Shown here one piece after another: positions 50,336-58,227 of a DNA stretch of 64,000 nt; within the stretch, counting starts at the first letter, position 1; every line of letters starts with the position of its first letter. The translations under genes and the position numbers were made by a program. This DNA is from CAYNHZ01 sp964397445 (GTDB taxonomy: Bacteria; Bacteroidota; Bacteroidia; Bacteroidales; UBA932), in contig CAYNHZ010000003.1 in the NCBI GenBank assembly GCA_964397445.1, positions 62,001 to 126,000 on the forward strand, given 5' to 3'. A model generated the notes under the pieces. The model worked only from the letters and a program-made list of their open reading frames with translations. It searched no databases and was not told where the DNA came from.

Positions 50336-50887
50336 ATGAAAGTGATTAAAACTGAGATTGAAGGGGTTCTGATATTAGAACCAAAATTGTTCGGTGACGA
50401 AAGGGGATATTTTTTTGAATCTTTTTCTGAGAGGGATTTCTTATTGGAGACGGGTATCGATATCCATTTTGTACAAGATAATGAATCCAAATCTCATAAA
50501 GGGGTTTTACGCGGACTTCACTTTCAGAAACCCCCTTTCTCTCAAGCTAAGTTATTGAGAGTGGTGAGTGGTAAGGTCCAAGATATTGCAGTGGATTTGA
50601 GAAGCGGGTCACCAACATTCGGAAAATATGTTTCTGTTATTCTGAGTGGTGAAGAGAAGAAAAATTTCTTTATTCCTGCAGGTTTTGCTCATGGTTTTCT
50701 GGTTTTAGAGGACAATACGATTTTTCAGTATAAATGTTCTCAATTTTACGAACCATCTTCTGAGGGCTCTGTAAGGTGGAATGATCCTACAATAGAGATA
50801 AAATGGATGGTAGATGATATTGATTTTACCCTATCTCCAAAAGATACAATTGCCCCTTTTCTTAATGATATTGGAAAAATATTTTAA
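50336..50887 (+). CDS. rfbC: dTDP-4-dehydrorhamnose 3,5-epimerase
   Basis: Third enzyme of dTDP-L-rhamnose synthesis for surface polysaccharide. A 183-residue cupin: KGVLRGLHFQ holds the catalytic His (His62), and AVDLRSGSPTFGK and IPAGFAHGF are the usual following blocks. It is 21 bases after the acyltransferase gene with a GGAGG ribosome-binding sequence. rfbA and rfbB are not in the window; rfbD lies nearby on the other strand, with one unknown gene between. Confidence 0.95.
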   Translation: MKVIKTEIEGVLILEPKLFGDERGYFFESFSERDFLLETGIDIHFVQDNESKSHKGVLRGLHFQKPPFSQAKLLRVVSGKVQDIAVDLRSGSPTFGKYVSVILSGEEKKNFFIPAGFAHGFLVLEDNTIFQYKCSQFYEPSSEGSVRWNDPTIEIKWMVDDIDFTLSPKDTIAPFLNDIGKIF

Positions 50888-50921
50888 GATTTTTTGGCAT
50901 ATTTTTTGATTTTATTACAGT

Positions 50922-51611
50922 ATGAAGGAGAGTTTATCAATACTTGTAATTATTATATTGTTATTTCTTTGTGGAGAAAATCTCTATTCCCAAAATATAT
51001 CACAAGAGAAAGATTTAAAATCAGAAATTTCTGATCTTCTCCTTAATGCAGTAGATAAAGGTCTTATTACCAATGTACTGAAGGATTCTATTTCTATTGT
51101 TATCCTAAAGGATTCACTTATATCAAGTGATAAGGATCTTCGTGCTATTAAGTATTTTCTTGAAAATATGATAATCACATCGATATCTCATAATAATGAA
51201 AGAGAAACGGCTTTTGGTGATAAATTAGTTGTTCCAGGCTCTTCTGAAAGGGGGGCTATGGGGAGAGGGGCAGAGGACTTTTACAAGAATGATAGAGGGA
51301 TGAAATATATAGGGATTGGTTGGTACAACGAAGATGTGAATAGGGCGGCCGCAAGGAGTATAATGGAAAATATCTCTAGGAATCTATCCTCTCAAAACTC
51401 TTCGCAATTCTCGATTTTTTTAAATCAGTTAAGTAAAAGTAATAGTTTGTATGTGAGAGTTTTAGGTGTTATTCTCGGCTCAATAGGACTGACACAATTG
51501 GGTAACTTCAAAATGGCCCCTGTGGTAGGAGGTGCCCCAATGCCTCAAAGTGAATGGATAGCCCCTCCGACATTTAACGAAAAGATGGAGAGAGGTGGGT
51601 ATAAAAGGTAG
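50922..51611 (+). CDS. Exported protein of unknown function
   Basis: I do not recognise this 229-residue protein. It has a clear signal peptide (about 1-23, ending LYSQ), a helical region (about 28-100), a Gly-rich turn (SERGAMGRGAEDFYKNDRGM) that breaks it, then a second helical part with GIGWYNEDVNRAAARSIMENI, and a short Pro-rich end (GGAPMPQSEWIAPPTF). No cysteines suggest a lipoprotein. It sits 34 bases after rfbC and is convergent with rfbD, with no evident link to rhamnose synthesis. Likely periplasmic or surface-exposed. Confidence 0.65.
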   Translation: MKESLSILVIIILLFLCGENLYSQNISQEKDLKSEISDLLLNAVDKGLITNVLKDSISIVILKDSLISSDKDLRAIKYFLENMIITSISHNNERETAFGDKLVVPGSSERGAMGRGAEDFYKNDRGMKYIGIGWYNEDVNRAAARSIMENISRNLSSQNSSQFSIFLNQLSKSNSLYVRVLGVILGSIGLTQLGNFKMAPVVGGAPMPQSEWIAPPTFNEKMERGGYKR

Positions 51612-51631
51612 AAAAGGGGAGTTATGTAGGG

Positions 51632-52489
51632 TTATTCTAACTGTTTCAACATTTTAATCAAACTCTTTTCCCAATTTGGAGTATCGACATCAAAATTTAT
51701 TCTGATAAGCGATTTATCAAGTATAGAGTTTTTAGGTCTTTCAGCTGCTGTGGGATAAGATAGGGTATCAATTGGTAAAACAGTGCACTCTATCCTTTCC
51801 AATTTGATGATTTTAGATGCAAATTCGAACCAGGAGCAACTCCCTTCGTTTGTGTAATTAAATACCTCTCCATATCGTGGCCTTTTCTCTATTTGTGGAA
51901 TTATGTGAATGATTGCTTTTGCCAAATCTTGAGCAAAGGTGGGGGTTCCGAATTGATCTGAAACCACCTTTATCTCTTCATTTTCCATTCCAAGCCTGAT
52001 GATAGTCTTTACAAAATTTTTCCCATATTGTGAATAGAGCCACGCAGTACGAATTATTATCGACTTACACCCTGATTTCTGGATATTTGTCTCTCCCAAT
52101 CGTTTACTTTTTCCATAGACATTTTTCGGGTTACATTTATCGCTTTCGTGGTAAGGGGTTGGCTTTTTTCCATCAAAAACATAATCTGTGGAGATATGGA
52201 TGAGGGTTGCGTTATGCTTTGCTGCCGAATTTGCTAAGGTCAAAGGCCCTTCCGCATTTATTTTAAATGATAGATCTTGTTCTTCTTCTGCTTTATCAAC
52301 ATTTGTATATGCAGCACAATTTATGATTGTAGAGATATTATTATCAATAATGAATTTATCGACATCTTCGATATTGCAAATGTCAAGTTCTTGAATATCC
52401 GTAAAGAAAACATCTTTTCTCCCCGAAAGAAGAGTTCTAAACTCGGACCCCAATTGTCCGTTCGATCCTGTAATAACTATATTACCCAT
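51632..52489 (-). CDS. rfbD: dTDP-4-dehydrorhamnose reductase
   Basis: Final step to dTDP-L-rhamnose, NAD(P)H-dependent. A 285-residue short-chain dehydrogenase: nucleotide motif GSNGQLGSEF near residue 8, the ISTDYVFDG block and catalytic YGKSKRLGE (Tyr and Lys), and RTAWLYSQYGKNFVKT. It runs opposite to rfbC, so the two rhamnose genes are under separate promoters. Its -7 box is at 52508-52515. Confidence 0.95.
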   Translation of the reverse strand: MGNIVITGSNGQLGSEFRTLLSGRKDVFFTDIQELDICNIEDVDKFIIDNNISTIINCAAYTNVDKAEEEQDLSFKINAEGPLTLANSAAKHNATLIHISTDYVFDGKKPTPYHESDKCNPKNVYGKSKRLGETNIQKSGCKSIIIRTAWLYSQYGKNFVKTIIRLGMENEEIKVVSDQFGTPTFAQDLAKAIIHIIPQIEKRPRYGEVFNYTNEGSCSWFEFASKIIKLERIECTVLPIDTLSYPTAAERPKNSILDKSLIRINFDVDTPNWEKSLIKMLKQLE

Positions 52490-52507
52490 ATTATTTAAAT
52501 TTCGCTA

Positions 52508-52515
52508 CAAAGATA
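52508..52515 (-). promoter_or_regulatory. -7 box for rfbD
   Basis: TATCTTTG on the minus strand matches TAnnTTTG; predicted start near 52504 and leader about 15 bases. Divergent from the DUF4290-ftsK promoter 23 bases away. Confidence 0.6.
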
Positions 52516-52538
52516 GGTCTTTCCTCATCTAAAAAAAC

Positions 52539-52546
52539 TATCTTTG
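52539..52546 (+). promoter_or_regulatory. -7 box for the DUF4290-ftsK-lolA operon
   Basis: TATCTTTG matches TAnnTTTG; predicted start near 52550 and leader about 13 bases. No clear -33 TTTG. Confidence 0.6.
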
Positions 52547-52562
52547 CCTAAATTTTATTGAA

Positions 52563-53231
52563 ATGGATTACAATACTCAGAGAGAAAAGTTATTGATGCC
52601 AGAATATGGCAGGCATGTGCAGAAAATGATTGAAAATGTTAGGGAAATTCCTGACAGAGAAAAGCGAAACGAGCAGATAAAAGCGGTGGTTAATGTTATG
52701 GGTATTCTTAACCCTCAACTGAAAGATATTAACGATTTTAAACACAAATTGTGGGATCACGTTCAGGTTATCTCCGATTTTAATATTGATATTGACTCCC
52801 CATATCCCATTCCTACTAAAGATAACTTTTATTCTGATCCTGAGCCTATCTCAATAGAGACCAAGCCATTGGTAGCTGCTCATTATGGACGAAACATTCA
52901 AAATATGATTGAAGTTATCGCAGCTTTGCCTAATGATGAGGTTAAGGATATGATGATAAAGACGATGGCTTCATATATGAGGCAGCAATATTTGATATGG
53001 AATAAAGACTCTGTGACTGAGGAGACTATATTTAAGGATATTGCAAAATTGTCTGAGGGTAGATTGATAGTTCCGGAGTATATTCATTTGGATGTAATAT
53101 CTGATAAAGAGATATTTAACCGCCCCGGTTTTATGGCTCAAAATAGCAATATGCAGCAGAGGAATATGCAGAACAGACGGAATAAGAATGGGAATAAAGG
53201 TGGTAAAAAAAGATGGAAGAATAATAAGTAG
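52563..53231 (+). CDS. DUF4290 domain protein
   Basis: A 222-residue cytoplasmic protein of a Bacteroidota-specific family. The domain contains an internal duplication: PEYGRHVQKMIENVREIPDREK near residue 13 and AHYGRNIQNMIEVIAALPNDE near residue 102 share the pattern YGRxxQxMIExxxxxPxxE. The last about 30 residues are low-complexity and basic (Asn, Gln, Arg, Lys, Gly). No function is known. It precedes ftsK by 2 bases, so it is cotranscribed with the division translocase; a link to chromosome segregation or cell wall synthesis is only contextual. Confidence 0.88.
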   Translation: MDYNTQREKLLMPEYGRHVQKMIENVREIPDREKRNEQIKAVVNVMGILNPQLKDINDFKHKLWDHVQVISDFNIDIDSPYPIPTKDNFYSDPEPISIETKPLVAAHYGRNIQNMIEVIAALPNDEVKDMMIKTMASYMRQQYLIWNKDSVTEETIFKDIAKLSEGRLIVPEYIHLDVISDKEIFNRPGFMAQNSNMQQRNMQNRRNKNGNKGGKKRWKNNK

Positions 53232-53233
53232 TT

Positions 53234-55714
53234 ATGGTGAAGAGATCTGCAAATAAAAAAAAGAAAGATCAAGTTTCGGAGAAGAGTGAAGGGGTATTGC
53301 TCTACTCTCTGAACAAGGATGTTGTCCGTTTTATCTGTGGCTTTGTGTTTGCCCTTCTTTCTATATTTACTTTTGTATCACTCCTGTCGTATCTTTTCAC
53401 GTGGGCTCAAGATCAAAGCCTTATGTTTAGTCCGGATATCCTTAGTAATATGGTTAATGCAGAAAACGGAGGTGGAAAATTAGGTTTCTTATGGTCTAAG
53501 TTTCTAATATCTAAACTATTTGGAATAGGAGCTTTTATTGCACCATTTTTCTTTGGAGGTGTCTCTATTTATTGTTTTAAAATAAGGCAAATCAATATCT
53601 TCAGATTGTTTTTCTTGTCGCTTATGGGGTGTATTGTCACCTCAATGACATTATCTTATATATTCTCTTTTACAAACTTAACATCACTATTTGGTGAGGG
53701 AGCAGGGGGCTCATATGGATTTTACATAAATGAGTGGCTGTGTTCAATGTTTGGAAAGGTGGGTGCTGGCTGTTTTGTCGTATTCTTTTTATTACTCTGG
53801 TGTATTCTTTTGAATAACAAGATTGTAGGGAAGATCACTTCATTGTTTAATCGTATATTCAAAGAGAAAGAGGTGGAGAGTGTAGCTGTTTCAACTAAGA
53901 CAGATGGTTCAGAGGAGTTATCTGATCAAGATGATGAAAATAGTGAAAACTGCGAGAATATTGAGGATGGAGAAAAAGCTGAAAATGAGGCAAATGTTCC
54001 TATTATACCGGTTTCCCCTGAGGTGGAATTTAATATAATTGAAAATGACCCGATAGAGGTTGGCGATCCCGAACATGAGCAGGAGCAGGAGCAGGAGAGC
54101 TACATTCCCCCTATTGAGATTTTAAATGATAATGGTAATGAAACTAAGGAGGCTGTTGATGAGGATACTTCAAAAGCTCTCTCTGATGAGGAGTGGGAGC
54201 AAAGATATGATCCGAGATTGAGCCTATGCGGCTATAAGATCCCTCCCCTCTATTTATTGGAGGAGTATAAGGATCAATGGTATGATGTGTCAAGGGATGA
54301 GCTTGAGAAGAATAATCGTAAAATCGTCTCGACATTAAGGGATTATAAAATCAATATTTCCAGAATATCGGCAAGGATAGGTCCGACTATTACTTTATAT
54401 GAAATAGTTCCGGCTCCCGGTGTCAGAGTGTCGCAAATCAAACGTCTTGAGGAGGATATTGCCCTTTCTCTTGCTGCAAGAGGGGTGAGGGTAATCACTT
54501 TAGTTGGGACAAATGCTATCGGAATAGAGGTTGCTAATGATAAGCCGAGCATAGTCTCTATGCGTTCAGTTTTGGATGATATTAAATTCAAAAACGCTAA
54601 GTTTGACCTCCCTATTGTTCTTGGGAGAACAATTTCTAATGAGATAATGACCTTTGACCTCGCTAAGATGCCTCACTTACTTGTTGCAGGGGCTACCGGT
54701 CAAGGGAAATCTGTAGGGTTGAATGCTATCATTACATCTCTTCTTTATAAAAAACATCCATCTGAGTTGAAATTTGTTCTTGTGGATCCGAAAAAGGTCG
54801 AGTTGTCTCTTTACGAACCGTTGGAGAAGCATTTTCTTGCTAAACTACCCGATGCTAATGAGGCTATTATTACGGATACTCAAAAAGTGGTTTATACTTT
54901 GAAGTCGTTATGTAAATTGATGGATAGGAGGTATGATCTGCTAAAAGCTGCATCTGTAAGGAATGTAAAAGAGTATAATGAGAAGTTTCTGTCTCGAAAG
55001 CTCAATCCTAATAAAGGTCACGAGTATATGCCTTATATAGTGGTAATTATTGATGAATTTGCAGATCTTCTGATGACCTCAGGGAGAGAAGTTGAAGATC
55101 CTATTGCCCGTCTTGCTCAACTTGCAAGGGCGATCGGTATCCATCTTGTTATCGCAACTCAACGTCCTACAACTAATATTATTACAGGTACAATTAAGGC
55201 TAATTTCCCTGCCCGTATTGCCTTTAGGGTTATATCGAGTGTCGATTCTAAAACAATTTTGGATCAGACAGGAGCTAATCAACTTATTGGTAGGGGTGAT
55301 ATGCTTATATCGACCGGAAGTAGTGAACCTGTTCGTGTTCAATGTGCTTTTATAGATACTCCTGAGGTTGAGAGAGTTTCCAAGTTTATTAAGGATCAGG
55401 CAGGGTTTGGAGGTGCCTATATTTTACCTGAATATATTCCAGAGGATAGTGGCTCTTCTTCTCCAATGGGAAAATTTGACAACAATGAGAGAGATGAATT
55501 TTTTAAAGATGCAGCTCGTCTGATTGTTCGGGAACAGCAAGGTTCTACATCTCTAATTCAGAGAAAGATGAATCTCGGTTACAATAGGTCGGGTAGGATT
55601 ATGGACCAGCTTGAGGAGGCAGGTATTGTCGGCCCACCTGAGGGAAGTAAGGCCCGTCAAGTGAGAATAACCAATTTAGACACTTTGGAGCAGATTTTAA
55701 AAGACATTTTATGA
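53234..55714 (+). CDS. ftsK: FtsK/SpoIIIE-family DNA translocase
   Basis: Septal DNA pump that clears and resolves chromosome termini. The 826 residues have an N-terminal membrane domain of about four helices (about 30-195), a short acidic linker (about 215-330, Glu/Asp/Asn-rich), the alpha and beta motor domains with Walker A ATGQGKSVG (near residue 487) and DEFADLLM, and the winged-helix gamma domain at the C-terminus (LIQRKMNLGYNRSGRIMDQLEEAGIV region), which reads KOPS-like sequences. Its last bases overlap the lolA start (ATGA). Confidence 0.95.
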   Translation: MVKRSANKKKKDQVSEKSEGVLLYSLNKDVVRFICGFVFALLSIFTFVSLLSYLFTWAQDQSLMFSPDILSNMVNAENGGGKLGFLWSKFLISKLFGIGAFIAPFFFGGVSIYCFKIRQINIFRLFFLSLMGCIVTSMTLSYIFSFTNLTSLFGEGAGGSYGFYINEWLCSMFGKVGAGCFVVFFLLLWCILLNNKIVGKITSLFNRIFKEKEVESVAVSTKTDGSEELSDQDDENSENCENIEDGEKAENEANVPIIPVSPEVEFNIIENDPIEVGDPEHEQEQEQESYIPPIEILNDNGNETKEAVDEDTSKALSDEEWEQRYDPRLSLCGYKIPPLYLLEEYKDQWYDVSRDELEKNNRKIVSTLRDYKINISRISARIGPTITLYEIVPAPGVRVSQIKRLEEDIALSLAARGVRVITLVGTNAIGIEVANDKPSIVSMRSVLDDIKFKNAKFDLPIVLGRTISNEIMTFDLAKMPHLLVAGATGQGKSVGLNAIITSLLYKKHPSELKFVLVDPKKVELSLYEPLEKHFLAKLPDANEAIITDTQKVVYTLKSLCKLMDRRYDLLKAASVRNVKEYNEKFLSRKLNPNKGHEYMPYIVVIIDEFADLLMTSGREVEDPIARLAQLARAIGIHLVIATQRPTTNIITGTIKANFPARIAFRVISSVDSKTILDQTGANQLIGRGDMLISTGSSEPVRVQCAFIDTPEVERVSKFIKDQAGFGGAYILPEYIPEDSGSSSPMGKFDNNERDEFFKDAARLIVREQQGSTSLIQRKMNLGYNRSGRIMDQLEEAGIVGPPEGSKARQVRITNLDTLEQILKDIL

Positions 55715-56361
55715 AAAAGGGTTTTATCCTTGTATCTATTTTACTTAGCATCGGAGGTTTTATATTAAATGCTCAATCCTCTAAAGATCTGCTTGATAAG
55801 ATGACAGAAAGGATAGGTCATTTTCAATGTACAAAAATATATTTCAATTTTGAGGCTGCAGATTCTAAGGGGGCTGTTATTGTACGTCAAACCGGAGTAT
55901 TTTATGGACAGAGTGAATTTTTTCGGATGAAAAGTTCTGATGTTGAGATATATTGTGATGGTGTATCAAAGTGGGTATACGATATTAATGGTGGAGAGTT
56001 GACCATTTTACCGCATAATCCTAAAAGTAGAGATATTACGGAAAATCCATTTGATGTTATTTCAAAAAATAATTTTAAAAATTATTCTTATTCAAAACCC
56101 CCTAAAAAATTAAATTTTGGAGGTAAATCCACCTATTCAGTTGTTTTATTACCTATGTCAAAGGGTGAAAAATACGAGAGGATAGAATTGATTCTAAGTG
56201 CTTCTGATTATTTACCGGTCGCTATCAATTATGTTAGCAAAAAAGGGGATAAATACTCAGTGAAAATCTCCTCTATTAATGGAGTTGAAGCGAAAGAGAG
56301 TGGTTATTTTATACCCGAATCCTCTATATTTGATTCTGCAGTTGTTACCGATCTAAGATAA
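55711..56361 (+). CDS. lolA: LolA-like outer-membrane lipoprotein carrier protein
   Basis: Periplasmic chaperone that ferries lipoproteins to the outer membrane. The 216-residue protein has a signal peptide (about 1-20, LNAQS) and the incomplete beta-barrel pattern of LolA, with GVFYGQSEFFRMKSSDVEIYCDG and KWVYDINGGELTILP segments. It overlaps the ftsK stop by 4 bases. Bacteroidales have several LolA-like paralogues, so the exact role is less certain than the fold. The 3' end overlaps the convergent Nudix gene by 9 bases. Confidence 0.82.
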   Translation: MKKGFILVSILLSIGGFILNAQSSKDLLDKMTERIGHFQCTKIYFNFEAADSKGAVIVRQTGVFYGQSEFFRMKSSDVEIYCDGVSKWVYDINGGELTILPHNPKSRDITENPFDVISKNNFKNYSYSKPPKKLNFGGKSTYSVVLLPMSKGEKYERIELILSASDYLPVAINYVSKKGDKYSVKISSINGVEAKESGYFIPESSIFDSAVVTDLR

Positions 56362-56961
56362 TTTTGAAAAAACATCTATTATAGAGGGGTAGGAGTTTTG
56401 TAGATAAATATCTATATCACAAGGTGATACCCATTTAACCTCATCAATATCTTCTTCTGTCTGTGGCTTTAGAACAATATCTGAAGTGCAAGTCATTTTG
56501 TACCAATATGTATGTTTTAGTATAAATTGAGAATCCCTATGATATGTGTGATCGGTAATGCAGATCAATTCTTTAATTTCGTGATTGTTAACCCCCGATT
56601 CTTCAGTGACCTCCCGGAGGGCTGTCTCCCTAATATCTTCATTTGGTTCTTGTTTCCCTTTTGGAAGATCCCAGATATTGTTTCTATGTATCAAAAGATA
56701 TTCACCTTTTTCATTGATAATCAGTCCACCTCCTGCATTTATCTGCTGAAAAGAGGAGCAGATTTGTTTGTAGAATCTATCATCGTTGTCTGTTCGAATA
56801 TAGAGATTGTGTATGTTTTTGTTGTTATCAAAGAATGTAGCAATGTCTGAGACCCCTTTGTCATAGGAAGGAAAATAATTTACAGAGTTGGTATCCGGAC
56901 TGGGAGTCTCATTTTTATTACAAATAAAAAGTGTTCTTTTATCAAAATATATGCGGTACAT
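56353..56961 (-). CDS. Nudix hydrolase with an N-terminal extension
   Basis: Hydrolyses nucleoside diphosphates linked to another group; substrate unknown. The full Nudix box, GX5EX7REUXEEXGU, is visible as GKQEPNEDIRETALREVTEESGV (in parts: GKQEPNE, then REVTEESGV). The domain begins near residue 70 (NAGGGLIINEKGEYLLIHR); the first about 65 residues (YFDKRTLFICNKNET and onwards) are an uncharacterised beta-rich extension seen in Bacteroidota members. A -7 box at 56980-56987 gives a leader of about 15 bases. Confidence 0.88.
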   Translation of the reverse strand: MYRIYFDKRTLFICNKNETPSPDTNSVNYFPSYDKGVSDIATFFDNNKNIHNLYIRTDNDDRFYKQICSSFQQINAGGGLIINEKGEYLLIHRNNIWDLPKGKQEPNEDIRETALREVTEESGVNNHEIKELICITDHTYHRDSQFILKHTYWYKMTCTSDIVLKPQTEEDIDEVKWVSPCDIDIYLQNSYPSIIDVFSKLS

Positions 56962-56979
56962 TCTTTTTTTTTAAAGATG

Positions 56980-56987
56980 CAAAAGTA
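56980..56987 (-). promoter_or_regulatory. -7 box for the Nudix gene
   Basis: TACTTTTG on the minus strand matches TAnnTTTG; predicted start near 56976. Confidence 0.55.
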
Positions 56988-57111
56988 TAATTTTATATAT
57001 ATGTAAACTATTTTATTTAAATAAAAACACCTATTTTTTTAATATTTATCACAATATTATTTATCAGTGATGATTTTAAATTACTTATGGTAAAATCAGC
57101 AATATTTTTTT

Positions 57112-57119
57112 TAATTTTG
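57112..57119 (+). promoter_or_regulatory. -7 box for pyrE-SRPBCC-rsmF
   Basis: TAATTTTG matches TAnnTTTG. The predicted start near 57123 is only about 4 bases before the ATG at 57127, so the mRNA would be nearly leaderless. The region between the Nudix start and pyrE (57000-57110) is very AT-rich with no other feature seen. Confidence 0.55.
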
Positions 57120-57126
57120 CTACAAA

Positions 57127-57771
57127 ATGATTAAAGATATGATTTCAGTTGAAAAAAATGTAGCGCGAAGTCTCTTAAAGATTGAGGCTGTAAAGTTGAG
57201 TCCAGAAGAACCTTTTACTTGGGCATCAGGATGGAGATCTCCAATATATTGTGACAATAGAAAAGCGTTGTCGTATCCCGATATTCGTAAAACTATATGT
57301 AAAAATATTATTGATGTTATTAAATCAAATTTTTCAGATGTTGAGGTTATTGCAGGTGTTGCTACGGGGGCAATTGCGTATGGGGCTATAGTTGCAGATA
57401 TGTTAAATAAACCTTTTGTATATGTTCGCTCCTCTGTGAAAGATCACGGTATGGGAAATCAAGTTGAAGGTGTTGTGAAAGAAGGTGCGAAAGTGGTTGT
57501 AATTGAAGATCTTATCTCAACAGGTCAAAGTAGCCTCGCTGCTGTTGATGCCCTAACGAAATGTGGTGCGCATGTGCTTGGAATGGTTGCGATTTTCTCA
57601 TATAATTTTGATAAATCGCGCAGATCTTTTGAGAATGCGAATATAGAACTCCACACCCTTTCAAACTATGATACTCTTATAGATGAGGCCTTGGCTTGCA
57701 ATTACATAAAGAAGGAGGATATTGAACTCTTGAGAGATTGGCGTTTTTCACCTGAAGTTTGGGGGAAATAA
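57127..57771 (+). CDS. pyrE: Orotate phosphoribosyltransferase
   Basis: Makes orotidine 5'-phosphate from orotate and PRPP in pyrimidine synthesis. The 214-residue enzyme has the PRPP loop VVVIEDLISTGQSS near residues 120-135, the GVATGAIAYGAIVAD region, the KDHGMGNQVEG flexible catalytic loop and FTWASGWRSPIYCDNRK near residue 28. The ATG at 57127 lies almost at the predicted transcript start; the second ATG (57139) would give a protein starting MISVEKN and is possible. Heads a run with the SRPBCC protein and rsmF. Confidence 0.93.
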   Translation: MIKDMISVEKNVARSLLKIEAVKLSPEEPFTWASGWRSPIYCDNRKALSYPDIRKTICKNIIDVIKSNFSDVEVIAGVATGAIAYGAIVADMLNKPFVYVRSSVKDHGMGNQVEGVVKEGAKVVVIEDLISTGQSSLAAVDALTKCGAHVLGMVAIFSYNFDKSRRSFENANIELHTLSNYDTLIDEALACNYIKKEDIELLRDWRFSPEVWGK

Positions 57772-57774
57772 TTT

Positions 57775-58227
57775 ATGGAGGTTATGGATGTTAAAGGTAA
57801 GAGCATTCTTATAAAGCAAACTCCTGTTTTCATTTTCTCTTTGTTTAATGATTTAAGCAGATTTTTTATCAATTTACCTCCCCAGTTGAGAGAAAAGGTG
57901 GTTGTTGATACCGATAGCATTGTAATGAATGTCAAAGGATTTAAAATCGGCGTTATCGTTGAGGAGAGAGTGCCTTATTCAAAAGTGTCATTTAAGGATA
58001 ATGGCGATTCACCTTTTCCTTTCCACCTCTCTTTTAATATGGTGGCTGTCGGTTTTGATAGCACATTGTTCAATATTGAGCTTAATGCAGAGTTGAATGT
58101 TATGATGAAGATGATGATCGGGGGGAGAATTCAAGAGTTTGTGGATAAATTTACAGACCAGATAGAGTTAATCCTTTCGGGACAAAAGCCTGATATTTCC
58201 GGAATTAAACCAACAGATTTTAGTTGA
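57775..58227 (+). CDS. SRPBCC-fold (START-like) protein
   Basis: A 150-residue cytoplasmic protein with the helix-grip pattern: an N-terminal strand (SILIKQTPVFIFSLFNDLSRF), central strands (VVVDTDSIVMNVKGFKIGVIVEE and VSFKDNGDSPFPFHLSF) and a long C-terminal helix (IQEFVDKFTDQIELIL) facing the cavity. It follows pyrE by 3 bases and its stop shares a base with the rsmF start. A similar gene follows pyrE in other Bacteroidales. Ligand and role unknown. Confidence 0.7.
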   Translation: MEVMDVKGKSILIKQTPVFIFSLFNDLSRFFINLPPQLREKVVVDTDSIVMNVKGFKIGVIVEERVPYSKVSFKDNGDSPFPFHLSFNMVAVGFDSTLFNIELNAELNVMMKMMIGGRIQEFVDKFTDQIELILSGQKPDISGIKPTDFS

